In this document: positions 33,397 through 42,666 of the stretch, piece after piece
Layout: every line of letters begins with the position of its first letter
How positions within the stretch are numbered: the stretch's first letter is position 1
NCBI GenBank assembly: GCA_003248805.1
Contig: QFQY01000005.1
Span: 129,459-193,458, forward strand
Source: Chelatococcus sp.
Lineage (GTDB): Bacteria; Pseudomonadota; Alphaproteobacteria; Rhizobiales; Beijerinckiaceae
Length of the DNA stretch: 64,000 nucleotides
Reading direction: 5' to 3'
Notes under the pieces: model-generated
The model's database searches: none
Seen by the model: only the letters and a program-made list of their open reading frames with translations
Told to the model about the DNA's origin: nothing
Translations under genes and position numbers: made by a program

Positions 33397-34700
33397 CAGC
33401 TTCGCGTTTCGCGCTGGCCGAGCGCCATGCGCATCAGCAAGGGTTCGATCGCCTGCATGGTCCGGCCCAGCGCACCGCCGAGCTCGGTTGCGGTATGGGC
33501 GGCGGCGCGGGCGGCCTGGCGGGCGCTGGCCGGGTCGGAGAGCCAGCGATGCACGGCGCCTGCGAGCGTCTGCGCATCCGCGACCTCGCGCGAGCCGCCG
33601 TCACGGTCGAAGGCCTTGAAGATCTCGGCGTTGTTGTGGACATGGGGGCCATGCAGCAGCGCGCAGCCCAGCTTGGCGGGCTCGATCGGGTTATGCCCGC
33701 CGATGCCCGGCACCAGCGAGCCGCCGAGGAACGCGACCTGCGAGAGGCGGTAGAGCAGGCCGAGCTCGTTGACCGTGTCGGCGATATAGAATTCGACGTC
33801 GCGCTCGGGCTGGCCGCCCGTGGACCTGCGCGAGGCCGCGACCGCATTGGCCTGCGCCAGCGCCTCGATCTCGTCCCCGCGCTGCGGATGGCGCGGCACG
33901 ACGATGGTCAGCAGGTTCGGCAGATAGGGCTTGATGGCGAGATGGGCCGCCAGGACCGGCTCGTCTTCGCCGGGATGGGTGCTGGCGGCGATCCAGACCG
34001 GCCGCCCCGTCGTCATGCCGTCGAGGATGGCGAGCATGTCCGCATCGGCGGGCGGCGCCGGCACGTCGAATTTGAGGTTGCCGGCCACGCTGACGCGCGG
34101 CGCGCCGAGCTGCGCCAGCCGTTCGGCATCGCCCTGCGACTGCGCGAGGCAGGCCTCGAAGCAGGAGAGCAGGAAGCGGGAGGTCCGCGGCGCCTTGTAC
34201 CAGCGCGCGAAGGAGCGCTCCGACATCCGGGCGTTGACGAGCGCCAGCGGAATTTCGCGCCGGCGCGCCTCGATCAGCAGGTTGGGCCAGATCTCGGACT
34301 CGCAGATCAGGCCGAGATCGGGCTGCCAGTAGTCGAGGAAGCGCTGCATGTAGCGCGGCATGTCGAGCGGCAGATACTGGTGGATCGCCCCGGCCGGCAG
34401 CCGCGCCTCGAGCAGCCGTGCCGAGGTCACCGTGCCGGAGGTGACGAGGACCGAGAGCCCGCGCCGCTGCAGCTGCGCGACGAGCGGAAGCAGGGTGACC
34501 GTCTCGCCGACGCTGGCGCCGTGCAGCCAGATCAGCGAGCGGTTCGGCCGCTTCTTGCCGGGATGGCCGCGCCGTTCCGCAATCCGCGCCGGGTCCTCCT
34601 TGCCGTTGCGCCGGCGCCAGAGCAGCAGCGCCGGGGCGAGCGGAGCGAGCAGGCTCGTCGCGATCCGGTAGGAGGTGAGGACGGCGCCCTTGCGCATCAT
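33396..34700 (-). CDS. waaA: 3-deoxy-D-manno-octulosonic acid transferase
   Basis: 434 residues. GT30 family: IWLHGASVGE (about residues 57-66), VLVTSGTVTSARLL, WQPDLGLICESEIWPNLL, NARMSERSF and the late GGHNPIEPAKLG. It transfers Kdo from CMP-Kdo to lipid IVA. The N-terminus includes a short membrane-binding helix (TSLLAPLAPALLLW). Start and stop overlap the neighbours DUF374 and lpxK. Two tandem ATG codons at 34700 and 34697 are possible starts. Confidence 0.95.
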   Translation of the reverse strand: MMRKGAVLTSYRIATSLLAPLAPALLLWRRRNGKEDPARIAERRGHPGKKRPNRSLIWLHGASVGETVTLLPLVAQLQRRGLSVLVTSGTVTSARLLEARLPAGAIHQYLPLDMPRYMQRFLDYWQPDLGLICESEIWPNLLIEARRREIPLALVNARMSERSFARWYKAPRTSRFLLSCFEACLAQSQGDAERLAQLGAPRVSVAGNLKFDVPAPPADADMLAILDGMTTGRPVWIAASTHPGEDEPVLAAHLAIKPYLPNLLTIVVPRHPQRGDEIEALAQANAVAASRRSTGGQPERDVEFYIADTVNELGLLYRLSQVAFLGGSLVPGIGGHNPIEPAKLGCALLHGPHVHNNAEIFKAFDRDGGSREVADAQTLAGAVHRWLSDPASARQAARAAAHTATELGGALGRTMQAIEPLLMRMALGQRETRS

Positions 34701-35428
34701 GCCCGCCCTCCCGTGAAGGCCTCGCGCAGGCCTTCGCCGGGGTCGCGGGCGCCGACCAGCGCATAGGCCCGGGCGTGAACGGCGTCGAGCCCGGCTTCGA
34801 GCGCCTGCCGCGCGGCTTCCTGCGTCGCCTCGTCGGCGTCGCGCGCGATGGTGATGGGCTCGCCGACCACGATGGCGCCGCGGCCGAAAGGCAGGCCGAT
34901 CGAGGCGCGGTCCCAGCTCTTGAAGTCGATCCGCCGGCTCGTCACGACGGCCACGGGCCGGATCGGCCGGCCGGTCGCGCGCGCCAGCGCGATGATGCCG
35001 GGTCCCGCGATGCGCGCGCGCTTGGGGATGTCGGCGGTCAGCACCATGGTGTCGCCGGCGGCGAGCCGGCGGACCATGGCCAGGAAGGCGCTGGCGCCGC
35101 CCTTCTCACGGATCTTCTTGCCGAGCGCGCCCGAGCCCCGGATGGCGCCGATGCCGAGCCGGCGCAGCGCCACGGCGTTGAACCCGCCGTCGCCATGGCG
35201 CGAGACCAGCGAACAGGCCGGCATCCAGTCCGGCCGCGCGAACGGGATCATCAGGTGCTGGCCATGCCACATCGCGATGATGAGCGGCAGGTCGGACCGG
35301 ACCTCGTCATAGATATCGGCCGGCTCGACGACGAGACGGTTCGTCCGGCGCACCAGCTTCAGATAACCGGCGAGCGCCCAGCCAAGCGCTTCCTGCGCCG
35401 CCCGTGTCTTGAGAATTGAAAAGCCCAT
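34697..35428 (-). CDS. DUF374 lysophospholipid acyltransferase-family protein
   Basis: 243 residues. DUF374 text: IIAMWHGQHLMIPF (about 49-62), SRHGDGGFNAVALRRLGIGAIRGSG, TADIPKRARIAGPGIIALARATG. The MWHGQ...H region is the acyltransferase active-site area. DUF374 proteins belong to the LPLAT superfamily, and relatives in epsilonproteobacteria act as secondary lipid A acyltransferases; by position between waaA and DUF4170 this one probably modifies lipid A or a precursor. Its stop overlaps the waaA start. Confidence 0.85.
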   Translation of the reverse strand: MGFSILKTRAAQEALGWALAGYLKLVRRTNRLVVEPADIYDEVRSDLPLIIAMWHGQHLMIPFARPDWMPACSLVSRHGDGGFNAVALRRLGIGAIRGSGALGKKIREKGGASAFLAMVRRLAAGDTMVLTADIPKRARIAGPGIIALARATGRPIRPVAVVTSRRIDFKSWDRASIGLPFGRGAIVVGEPITIARDADEATQEAARQALEAGLDAVHARAYALVGARDPGEGLREAFTGGRA

Positions 35429-35454
35429 TTATCCATGCCGTGGCCCGCATCGGG

Positions 35455-35697
35455 TCAGGATTTGGCCGTCTCCGGCTCGAGCAGGCGGTGCAGATGGACG
35501 ACGAAATAGCGCATCTGCGCCTGGTCGACGGTCGCCTGCGCCTTCGCCTTCCAGGCGACGTAGGCACTGGCGTAGTTCGGGTAGACGCCGACGATGTCGA
35601 GCTTGGAGAGGTCCTTGAAGGTGACGCCCTCCAGCGAGCTCAGCTCGCCGCCGAAGACGAGGTGAAGAAGCTGTTTCTGTTCCGGCTCCGCGTCCAT
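35455..35697 (-). CDS. DUF4170 small protein
   Basis: 80 residues, fits DUF4170: LLHLVFGGEL near the N-terminus, LDIVGVYPNYASAYVAWKAKAQ in the middle and RYFVVHLHRLLEPE at the end. Soluble, function unknown, conserved in Rhizobiales directly upstream of the DUF374-waaA-lpxK genes, which suggests a link with LPS synthesis. 26 bp separate it from DUF374. Confidence 0.88.
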   Translation of the reverse strand: MDAEPEQKQLLHLVFGGELSSLEGVTFKDLSKLDIVGVYPNYASAYVAWKAKAQATVDQAQMRYFVVHLHRLLEPETAKS

Positions 35698-35814
35698 AGA
35701 TCCCTCCAGCCCGACGAGATGCGTCGCGGCTCCAGATAAGCCATCCGCGTGCGACGCGCGAGTGGCGAAAGTTCGGCTTTTGCCGATCTCGTCCCCGTTT
35801 CGCCCAAGAAAGTG

Positions 35815-36642
35815 TCAGCCGCGTTGTTTCTGGCCGTCGCGCATGCGCCGCAGCGCCCGCAGCAGGGGTGGCGCGAGCGCCTCGCCACTGGCCACGAGGA
35901 CGCCGTGCACCGGGGTGTCGCGATTGTAGACGACCGGCCTGCCCTCGCTGTCGCTGACCGATCCGCCGGCCTCCGTCAGCACGAGATCGGCCGCCGCGAT
36001 ATCCCAGTCGCGCGCATCGGCGGAGACCAGGCCGGCATCGAGCGTGCCGTCGGCGATGCGCGTCAGACGCAGCGCCAGCGAGGGAACCTTGTCGGCCGGC
36101 TCGAAGGGCTCGATCCGGGCGAGGGCGTCGAGCATCGGCTGGGGGCCGGCGATCCGTGCCGTCGCGAGGTCGCTCTTGCGACCTGCCACGATGGGGTTGC
36201 CGTTGCGCAGGGCTCCGCCGCCGCGCTGTGCGGTGTAGGTGGCGCCGGCGGCGGGCGCGTGCACGCTGCCCAGCACGGGCACGCCGTTGTCCAGGAGCGC
36301 GACGCAGACGGCCCAGTCCGGCGATCCGCTCATATAGGCCCGCGTTCCGTCGATCGGATCGACGACCCAGACGAAGCGCCGCGACAGCCGCAGCGCGTCG
36401 TCCACCGTCTCCTCGGAGAGCCACGCCGCCTGCGGCAGCAGCGCGGAAAGCCGGATGCGCAGAAAGGTGTCGACCCCGATATCGGCCTCGGTCACCGGCG
36501 AGCCGCCGCTCTTCGACCAGGTCCGCGCGGCGGTGGGGGCCCCCGGCCGGAACAGGCCGAGCGCGATGTCGCCAGCCTCGATGCAACTGTCCCGAACCGC
36601 TTTCAGCAGATCGGGCGCGATGAGGAGAGGAGATGAGCCCAT
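35815..36642 (-). CDS. Inositol monophosphatase-family phosphatase (CysQ-like)
   Basis: 275 residues. The FIG metal motifs are complete: EET (in LSEETVDD, about 88-90), DPIDGT (about 106-111) and DWDIAAADLVLTEAGG near residue 210. Candidates are inositol-1-phosphatase, 3'(2'),5'-bisphosphate nucleotidase (CysQ) or fructose bisphosphatase-like activity; KSGGSPVTEADIGVD near the N-terminus resembles CysQ more. It stands 117 bp upstream of DUF4170 on the same strand, the start of the lipid A operon. The ATG at 36642 is chosen because the family begins there; the frame remains open upstream through non-coding DNA. Confidence 0.88.
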   Translation of the reverse strand: MGSSPLLIAPDLLKAVRDSCIEAGDIALGLFRPGAPTAARTWSKSGGSPVTEADIGVDTFLRIRLSALLPQAAWLSEETVDDALRLSRRFVWVVDPIDGTRAYMSGSPDWAVCVALLDNGVPVLGSVHAPAAGATYTAQRGGGALRNGNPIVAGRKSDLATARIAGPQPMLDALARIEPFEPADKVPSLALRLTRIADGTLDAGLVSADARDWDIAAADLVLTEAGGSVSDSEGRPVVYNRDTPVHGVLVASGEALAPPLLRALRRMRDGQKQRG

Positions 36643-36889
36643 GTTATCCCGTAGCGGCTGCGGTCGCGGCGGTTCAAGCCGAAAATGCGTGCGTGCCACG
36701 AAAGACTCCGTCAAGCATCGCGCCGGAAACGGGCCTCTTCCGGCCCTCGGGAGGGCGGAATACGGAGCTTTAACCCAACACCTTAAGCGCTCGGACACGG
36801 CTGGGGCACAACCTCGCCCGGCAAGCGTCAGGATCCCGGCTTCGACAGAGGGTCCGGCGCAGCAGGGATTGATAGAGAGGCGTTCAACC

Positions 36890-37417
36890 ATGGCCAGCGT
36901 CACGCCGGCCGCCGGAGAGATCGGCCCCGCGCCGCATCTCTCCGGCGTACCGACCAGCACACCGACCGTTCCGCGCAACCCGATGCCGGCGCAGCCGGAA
37001 TCGCCGCATATCGAGCGGATCGGCTCGGTCCGCATCCTGCGTCCCGCGGCGAACTGGCGCGGGATCGCCCTGCGGCTCCGCTCGGACATCGGTGCCGAAG
37101 CGGAGGAGCGCTTCGAACTGGCGCTGACGGCGGGCGACGGCCGCTCGATCACCATCGCGATTGCCGACGCGGAGGAGGCGGTGGCGCTCTGGCGCTGCAG
37201 CGGCCGTGCGAGCGGCCTGTCGCTGCTGCTGGAGACGCCCGAAGGCGGCGTCACCGAGCCCTATCCGCAGATCGGCCGGCTGATGCTCGGCCCCGTCCGG
37301 ATCAGGCGGCGTTATTCGCTGCTCAAGGATCGTCGTCCGCGTTTCCTGACGCGGCGCAAGCCCGGCCGCGTCGGCGAGCGGGCCGCCGTCGTCGCGACGC
37401 GCCGGCTCGTGGATTGA
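36890..37417 (+). CDS. DUF6101-like hypothetical protein
   Basis: 175 residues. A Pro-rich N-terminus of about 40 residues precedes a compact domain with text HIERIGSVRILRPAANWRGIALRL and RFELALTAGDGRSITIAIAD, ending in a strongly basic tail (RIRRRYSLLKDRRPRFLTRRKPGR). I associate this with the Rhizobiales-specific DUF6101 family, but from memory of its general look only. It is divergent from the IMP-family gene, with 247 bp between, and converges on ubiA. No function can be assigned; the tail could bind nucleic acid or membrane. Confidence 0.65.
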   Translation: MASVTPAAGEIGPAPHLSGVPTSTPTVPRNPMPAQPESPHIERIGSVRILRPAANWRGIALRLRSDIGAEAEERFELALTAGDGRSITIAIADAEEAVALWRCSGRASGLSLLLETPEGGVTEPYPQIGRLMLGPVRIRRRYSLLKDRRPRFLTRRKPGRVGERAAVVATRRLVD

Positions 37418-37513
37418 GCGGAGCGTCCCGCCGCTGCACTGGCCCCGAACCCGTGTCGTGGCATCCGGAATGCCGACTATCCCGGGCGAGGCTTGCGTGG
37501 GGCTGACGTCCGG

Positions 37514-38482
37514 TCAGGCCGCCTGGACGGAACGCAGCGCGGCGTCGAGGGCGAGCCCTGCCGCCAGCAGCAGGCCGGCGTTCCGGTTCGAGCGGAACAG
37601 GCGCAGCGCCTCCGGTGAGGTCGCGCCGGCGATTCGCGAAACCTGCCAGCCGAGATGGGCCGCGAAGGCGGCGAGACCGATCCAGGCTAGCGGGCCGCCC
37701 TTCGCCTGCCAGATCGCGAGGGCCGCCAGCAGGACGGCGAGCGCGAAGCAGGCCGCGACCGCCTCGCGCGTGTAGTCGCCGAAATAACGCGCGCTCGACC
37801 TGATGCCGGCGATGACGTCGTCCTCGATGTCCTGCATCGCGTAGATCGTGTCGTAGCCCACGGTCCAGACCACCGCCGCCGCGTAGATCAGGAAGGCCGG
37901 CGCGTCGAGCCGGCCGAACACCGCGCTCCAGCCGAGCAGGCCGCCCCAGGAGAAGGCGAGCCCCAGCACGAATTGCGGGACGTTCGTAATGCGCTTCATG
38001 AACGGATAGATCGCCACGATCGCGAGCGACGCGATGCCGGCGACGATGGTGAAGCGGTTGAACTGGAGCAGCACCAGCAACCCCACGAAGGCGAGGCCGA
38101 CCATGAATACGGCGGCGGCCCTGGCGCTGACCTGCCCGGAGGGAATCGGCCTGCCGCGGGTGCGCGCGACCTGCGCGTCCAGCTTGCGGTCGACGATGTC
38201 GTTGAAGGTGCAGCCCGCGCCGCGCATCACGACCGCGCCGATCAGGAACAGCAGGCAGTGCCACGGATTCGGAAACGGAGCGCCCGACGCGATGGCCGCG
38301 AGCCCGGCCGACCACCAGCAGGGCAGCAGCAGCAGCCACCAGCCGATCGGCCGTTCGATACGGGCGAGCTTGAGAAAGGGGCGCAGCCGCAGCGGGGCGC
38401 GCGTGTCGACCCAATGCCCGCTCTGCGCGTCCGGGAGCGGGGTGTCCGCCGGATGCGCGGCCGCGGAGCCGGTCTCGCTCAT
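37514..38482 (-). CDS. ubiA: 4-hydroxybenzoate polyprenyltransferase
   Basis: 322 residues with eight to nine membrane helices. The two aspartate-rich prenyl-diphosphate motifs are NDIVDRKLD and YAMQDIEDD. It joins a polyprenyl chain to 4-hydroxybenzoate in ubiquinone synthesis. The ATG at 38482 lies 15 bp beyond the stop of the small exported protein gene, with which it is probably co-transcribed. The order ubiA next to rsmE and gshA is common in Rhizobiales. Confidence 0.93.
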   Translation of the reverse strand: MSETGSAAAHPADTPLPDAQSGHWVDTRAPLRLRPFLKLARIERPIGWWLLLLPCWWSAGLAAIASGAPFPNPWHCLLFLIGAVVMRGAGCTFNDIVDRKLDAQVARTRGRPIPSGQVSARAAAVFMVGLAFVGLLVLLQFNRFTIVAGIASLAIVAIYPFMKRITNVPQFVLGLAFSWGGLLGWSAVFGRLDAPAFLIYAAAVVWTVGYDTIYAMQDIEDDVIAGIRSSARYFGDYTREAVAACFALAVLLAALAIWQAKGGPLAWIGLAAFAAHLGWQVSRIAGATSPEALRLFRSNRNAGLLLAAGLALDAALRSVQAA

Positions 38483-38496
38483 CGCCCTGTCGGCGG

Positions 38497-38967
38497 TCAG
38501 AGCGCGCCCTGCGGCACGCGCATGGGGCCGCCGGTGATCGCGTCGGCGCCGCCGAAGGGACTGGCGCCCTGGGCCTGCTGCTGGGCCCGCTTCTGCATGG
38601 CCGCCTGCTGCTTCACGGCATTGCAGGCCTGGTTGCGGAAGCCGGAGGCCTTTTCGTTGTCGGCCTTCATGCCGTCCATGAAGCTCGCCGGAATCTGGCA
38701 CCAGTCCTGGTTGGCCGCTGCGAATTTCAGGGTGGCGTTGCCGTTGTTGACGAGCTGGCCGAGCGTCGAGCAGGCCTCCTGCGGAGTCAGCTTGCGCTTC
38801 TGCTTCTGTGCGACGTTGAGCCTCTGCACGAGCGACTGCCGCTCGGTGAGCAGCTTCTGGATCTGCTCGCAGCCGGAAGCCTGGGCATGGGCCGGAGCGG
38901 CCTCGAAGAACGATGCCGCCGCGAGCCCGAGCGTCGCGAACATCCCCGAAGCGATCCTGAGCCGCAT
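38497..38967 (-). CDS. Small exported hypothetical protein
   Basis: 156 residues with a Sec signal peptide (about 1-28, cleavage after AHA). The mature part is helical and Gln/Lys-rich with four cysteines (CEQIQ, ACSTL, WCQIP, ACNAV) that could form two disulfides in the periplasm. I do not recognise the family. The ATG at 38967 is favoured by GGGGAG nine bases upstream; an ATG 24 bp earlier lacks such a site. The gene is read toward ubiA. Its promoter must lie in the 210 bp shared with the divergent rsmE. Confidence 0.75.
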   Translation of the reverse strand: MRLRIASGMFATLGLAAASFFEAAPAHAQASGCEQIQKLLTERQSLVQRLNVAQKQKRKLTPQEACSTLGQLVNNGNATLKFAAANQDWCQIPASFMDGMKADNEKASGFRNQACNAVKQQAAMQKRAQQQAQGASPFGGADAITGGPMRVPQGAL

Positions 38968-39177
38968 CTGCACTGCTCCCCTTTTCCTCATCCGCGTTGG
39001 CCGGGCATCGAGCCCGTGCCCAGCAGCAACGCTGCCTTAACGCTACGAGGGCGCCGTGTCCAACCGGGCGCCATCTCCGACTGATCGATGAACGCTTGCG
39101 GATAGCGGTGGATTGTGGCGGTTTCACGCAGTCCCGGCCGCCCGGCCGCTCCGTTTTCCGCGATAGCCAGCCAGCCG

Positions 39178-39924
39178 ATGTCCGTTCCCGACTTCGCCCG
39201 CCACCGCCTCTTCGTCGATCACCCCCTCGCGGCGGGGGCGCGCCTGCCGCTGGAGCGCGAACAGGCGAACTACCTGCTCAACGTCCTGCGTCTGCGCGAG
39301 GACGGTTCGGTTCTCGTCTTCAACGGACGCGACGGCGAATGGCTCGCCGCGGTGCGCGCGCAGGGACGCAAGCAGGCGGAACTGGAGCCGCTTCGGCCGA
39401 CGCGCCCGCAACTCCCGGCGCCGGATCTCGTCTATCTCTTCGCTCCGCTGAAGCATGCGCGGCTCGACTACATGGTCCAGAAGGCTGTGGAGATGGGGGC
39501 GGGCGTGCTCTGGCCGGTGCTGACGCGCCGCACGCAGGTCTCCCGCCTCAATCTCGACCGCATGCGCGCCAATGCCGTCGAGGCGGCCGAGCAATGCGGC
39601 ATCCTCGCGCTGCCCGAGATCAGGCCGGAGGCGGCCCTGCCGGCCGCTCTCGCCGCGCTCGAGCCCGATCGCCTCCTCGTCTTCTGCGACGAGGCCATGG
39701 AGCAAGACAGCCCCGTTGCCGCGCTCGCGGCCGCGGGGGCGGCCAAGGTCGCCGTTCTGATCGGGCCCGAGGGAGGCTTCGACGAGGCCGAGCGCCGCCA
39801 GATATCGGAGCGCCCCAACACGGTTTCGATCTCGCTGGGGCCGCGCATCCTGCGCGCCGATACCGCTGCCGTGGCCGCGCTGGCGCTCGTCCAGGCGACG
39901 ATCGGCGACTGGCCTCGGCGCTGA
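39178..39924 (+). CDS. rsmE: 16S rRNA (uracil(1498)-N(3))-methyltransferase
   Basis: 248 residues. SPOUT-fold methyltransferase: RHRLFVDHPL and NYLLNVLRLREDG at the N-terminal PUA-like part, LKHARLDYMVQKAVEMGAG in the middle, IGPEGGFDEAE and SLGPRILRADTAAVAAL in the C-terminal SAM-binding knot. It methylates U1498 of 16S rRNA. The start at 39178 matches the family; the frame is open 63 bp further upstream. gshA follows after 159 bp. Confidence 0.95.
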   Translation: MSVPDFARHRLFVDHPLAAGARLPLEREQANYLLNVLRLREDGSVLVFNGRDGEWLAAVRAQGRKQAELEPLRPTRPQLPAPDLVYLFAPLKHARLDYMVQKAVEMGAGVLWPVLTRRTQVSRLNLDRMRANAVEAAEQCGILALPEIRPEAALPAALAALEPDRLLVFCDEAMEQDSPVAALAAAGAAKVAVLIGPEGGFDEAERRQISERPNTVSISLGPRILRADTAAVAALALVQATIGDWPRR

Positions 39925-40083
39925 CGCCACGCTGCCGTTTGGCATGAGAGTGTCCGGGCATGCGCTCGGCATCGTTGTCGAGCGTCGAGCGCTCGCCTAT
40001 GTCTGGCGCTCCCGAGCCTGATCCACCGCGTCGCCGCGGCCGGAAGCCTGGCCGTCTTCACGCTTGTTCCTGCCGGAGCGCCC

Positions 40084-41460
40084 ATGGCCCGCGACGTGTC
40101 CGATACCCATCCGATCGCCTCGAAGGACGATCTCATCGCCTGGATCGCCGCTGGCGAGAAGCCGGCCTCCGCGTTCCGGATCGGGACCGAGCACGAGAAG
40201 TTCCCCTTCTATCGCGGCGATTTCGCGCCCGTTCCCTATGAGGGACGCGCCGGTGCCGGCGGCATCCGCGCGCTGCTGGAGGGCATGCAGGAGCGCCTCG
40301 GCTGGGAACCGATTCTCGACGCGGGCCACATCATCGGCCTGGCCGGGCCGGAGGGTGGCGGTGCGATCTCGCTGGAACCCGGCGGTCAGTTCGAGCTGTC
40401 CGGAGCGCCGCTCGAGACGCTGCACGAGACGGACGAGGAGCTCGCGGCCCATTTCGCCGATGTGAAGGCGGTGGCCGAGCCGCACGATATCGGCTTCCTG
40501 CTGCTCGGGGGCTCGCCGCTCTGGACGCGCGCCGAGACGCCGGTGATGCCCAAGGGCCGCTACCGCATCATGACGGACTACATGCCCAAGGTCGGCACGC
40601 GCGGCCTCGACATGATGTACCGGACCTGCACCGTGCAGGTGAATCTCGACTTCGCCACCGAGGCCGACATGGTCAGGAAGCTGCGCGTCTCGCTGGCGCT
40701 GCAGCCGGTGGCGACGGCGCTCTTCGCCGCCTCGCCCTTCACCGAGGGCAAGCTCAACGGCTTCCAGTCGGTCCGCTCCGAGATCTGGCGCGACACGGAC
40801 AAGGCTCGCTCCGGCATGCTCGCCTTCGCCTTCGACGAGGGCATGTCCTATGAGGGCTATGTCGACTGGGCGCTCGACGTGCCGATGTATTTCGTCAAGC
40901 GCGGCGACACCTATCACGATGTGGCCGGCGCCTCGTTTCGCGATCTGCTGGCCGGCAGGCTGCCGCAGCTTCCCGGCGAGAAAGCCACGATCTCGGATTG
41001 GGCGAACCATCTCTCGACGCTCTTCCCGGAGGTCAGGCTCAAGCGCTTCCTGGAGATGCGCGGCGCCGATGCCGGGCCGCCGGAGATGCTGACGGCGCTG
41101 TCGGCCTTCTGGGTCGGCCTGCTCTACGACCCGTCCGCGCTCGACGCGGCCTGGGATCTGGTCAAGGGCTGGAGCGCGGCCGAGCGGCAGGGCCTGCGCG
41201 ATGCCGTGCCGAAGGCCGGGCTCGACGCCGAGATCGCGGGACGCAGCCTGCGCGACATCGCCCGCGAGGCTGTGGCCCTGTCGCGTGCCGGCCTCGCCGC
41301 CCGCGCCCGCAAGGACGCCCAGGGCAGGGACGAGACGCGGTTCCTCGATCCGCTCGACGCGGTCCTGGCGAACGGAACCTTCGCGGGCCGGTGGACGCAA
41401 GCCTATCGCGGTCCGTGGAACGAGAGCATCGCCCCGCTTTTTCGCGATTTGGCCATCTGA
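40084..41460 (+). CDS. gshA: Glutamate-cysteine ligase, plant/alphaproteobacterial type
   Basis: 458 residues, the length of plant-like GCL rather than the enterobacterial GshA. Signatures include FRIGTEHEKFPFYRG (about 35-49), GGAISLEPGGQFELSGAP and GTRGLDMMYRTCTVQVNLDF. It makes gamma-glutamylcysteine, the first step of glutathione synthesis. It lies downstream of rsmE on the same strand. The nearby single-cysteine peroxiredoxin (50.3 kb) would be expected to use glutathione, though the genes are not linked. Confidence 0.95.
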   Translation: MARDVSDTHPIASKDDLIAWIAAGEKPASAFRIGTEHEKFPFYRGDFAPVPYEGRAGAGGIRALLEGMQERLGWEPILDAGHIIGLAGPEGGGAISLEPGGQFELSGAPLETLHETDEELAAHFADVKAVAEPHDIGFLLLGGSPLWTRAETPVMPKGRYRIMTDYMPKVGTRGLDMMYRTCTVQVNLDFATEADMVRKLRVSLALQPVATALFAASPFTEGKLNGFQSVRSEIWRDTDKARSGMLAFAFDEGMSYEGYVDWALDVPMYFVKRGDTYHDVAGASFRDLLAGRLPQLPGEKATISDWANHLSTLFPEVRLKRFLEMRGADAGPPEMLTALSAFWVGLLYDPSALDAAWDLVKGWSAAERQGLRDAVPKAGLDAEIAGRSLRDIAREAVALSRAGLAARARKDAQGRDETRFLDPLDAVLANGTFAGRWTQAYRGPWNESIAPLFRDLAI

Positions 41461-41542
41461 AGCGGCAAAAAAAGCCGGTTTGTTTCGGATTGCAAAAGGC
41501 GAGTTAAGGATTTGTGCGTTTCCGCTGCGTAGCCTCGGCGCC

Positions 41543-41722
41543 ATGAAACAGATCATGGCGACATGGGCCGGGTTTGTCCGCGACGAAAGCGGCGCCACGG
41601 CGATCGAATACGGGCTGATCGGCGGCCTCGTCTCGCTCGCCGTCATCGGCGGCATGACGACCATCGGCCAGTGGATCCGCTCCGCCTTCGTGGCGATCGC
41701 CACGGCGATCCAGCCCGCCTGA
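41543..41722 (+). CDS. Flp-type pilin
   Basis: 59 residues. After a short basic leader, the prepilin site G17 followed by ATAIEY fits the class IVb G/XXXXEY rule, with a hydrophobic helix at 24-40. Flp pilins are processed by a TadV/CpaA-type peptidase and assembled by the Tad apparatus into adhesive pili. No tad/cpa gene is in the window, so the assembly machinery must be elsewhere. The 82 bp before it are AT-richer than the surroundings and probably hold its promoter. Confidence 0.9.
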   Translation: MKQIMATWAGFVRDESGATAIEYGLIGGLVSLAVIGGMTTIGQWIRSAFVAIATAIQPA

Positions 41723-41763
41723 AAGCCCCGTTCGCGGCGGAACCCGTCCGGCCGGCGCAGCGC

Positions 41764-42645
41764 CTATTCCGCAGCGGTCTTGAAGCTCGCCAGATTGTCC
41801 AGGCTCTGGATGATGTGCTCGGCCAGCGCGTTCGACAGCACCGACGGATCGAATTTCGTCCTGAGCAGCCCGATCTTGCAGGAGGGCAGGGTGCCGAAGC
41901 CTTCCGCCGGGCCCAGGATGCGCATGCCGGGCCGGATCGCGCTTTCCGGCAGCACCGAGACGGCGAGACCCGCGACCACCGCGGCGCCGACAGCCGTCGA
42001 GTTCCAACTCGCATAGAGCACGCGGAAGCGGCGGCTCTTGGCCTCCAGGGTCTCGACCGCGGCCTGCCGCCAGTTGCAGGTCGGCCGCCCGAGCGCCAGC
42101 GGCAGCGGGTCCTCCTCATGCACGGCGTGCCGCGCCGAGGTCACCCAGAGCAGGGGCTCGATGCGGATGATCTCGCCCTGGCCGCGGCTCTCGACATGGG
42201 TGATGATGGCGAGGTCGATGTCGCCCGTGTTGATGCGCTCGGCCAGCATCGGCGTCGGCTCGCACACCACGGTCACTTCGGCGCGCGGGTTCGACCGCGA
42301 GAAGCGCGCCAGGATCTCCGGCAGGTAGCGATCGGCATAGTCGTCCGGCACGCCGAGCCGGATGCGGCCCTTCAGATCCGCATCGGCGAAGCTCGCGACG
42401 CATTCGAGATTGAGGCGGACGATGCGGCGCGCATAGTCGAGCAGCCGCTCGCCGTCCTCGGTCAGCTTGGCGTGGCGCCCGTCGCGGCCGAAGAGCGGGC
42501 GGCCGATACGCTCCTCCAGCCGCTTCATCTGCATCGACACGGCCGACTGCGTCTTGAAGACGATCTCCGCCGCGCGGGTGAAGGAGCCCGTATCCGCGAT
42601 CGCCACGAAGGTCTTGAGCTGGTCGGCGTCGAGCACATGGGCCAT
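41764..42645 (-). CDS. LysR-family regulator (VtlR-like)
   Basis: 293 residues. Winged helix-turn-helix at 5-65 (LKTFVAIADTGSFTRAAE, TQSAVSMQMKRLEE, RPLFGRDGRHAKLTEDG) and a LysR effector-binding domain behind it. The start at 42645 is preceded by GGGGA. It is divergent from a DUF1127 gene; in Brucella the LysR regulator VtlR controls small DUF1127 proteins and an sRNA, and the N-terminal text here is close to what I recall of VtlR. The regulatory link here is inferred from this arrangement. Confidence 0.88.
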   Translation of the reverse strand: MAHVLDADQLKTFVAIADTGSFTRAAEIVFKTQSAVSMQMKRLEERIGRPLFGRDGRHAKLTEDGERLLDYARRIVRLNLECVASFADADLKGRIRLGVPDDYADRYLPEILARFSRSNPRAEVTVVCEPTPMLAERINTGDIDLAIITHVESRGQGEIIRIEPLLWVTSARHAVHEEDPLPLALGRPTCNWRQAAVETLEAKSRRFRVLYASWNSTAVGAAVVAGLAVSVLPESAIRPGMRILGPAEGFGTLPSCKIGLLRTKFDPSVLSNALAEHIIQSLDNLASFKTAAE

Positions 42646-42666
42646 GGCGATCCCCGAAAAAAACGG

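Noticed and set aside
36762..36790. TTTAACCCAACACCTTAAG upstream of the DUF6101-like gene as a CtrA site
   Set aside because: The two TTAA parts are nine rather than seven bases apart, so it does not fit the CtrA consensus.
35815..37254. A longer N-terminus for the inositol-monophosphatase family protein
   Set aside because: The extra 204 residues are unrelated to the family and lie over the promoter region of the divergent DUF6101-like gene; the ATG at 36642 fits homologues.
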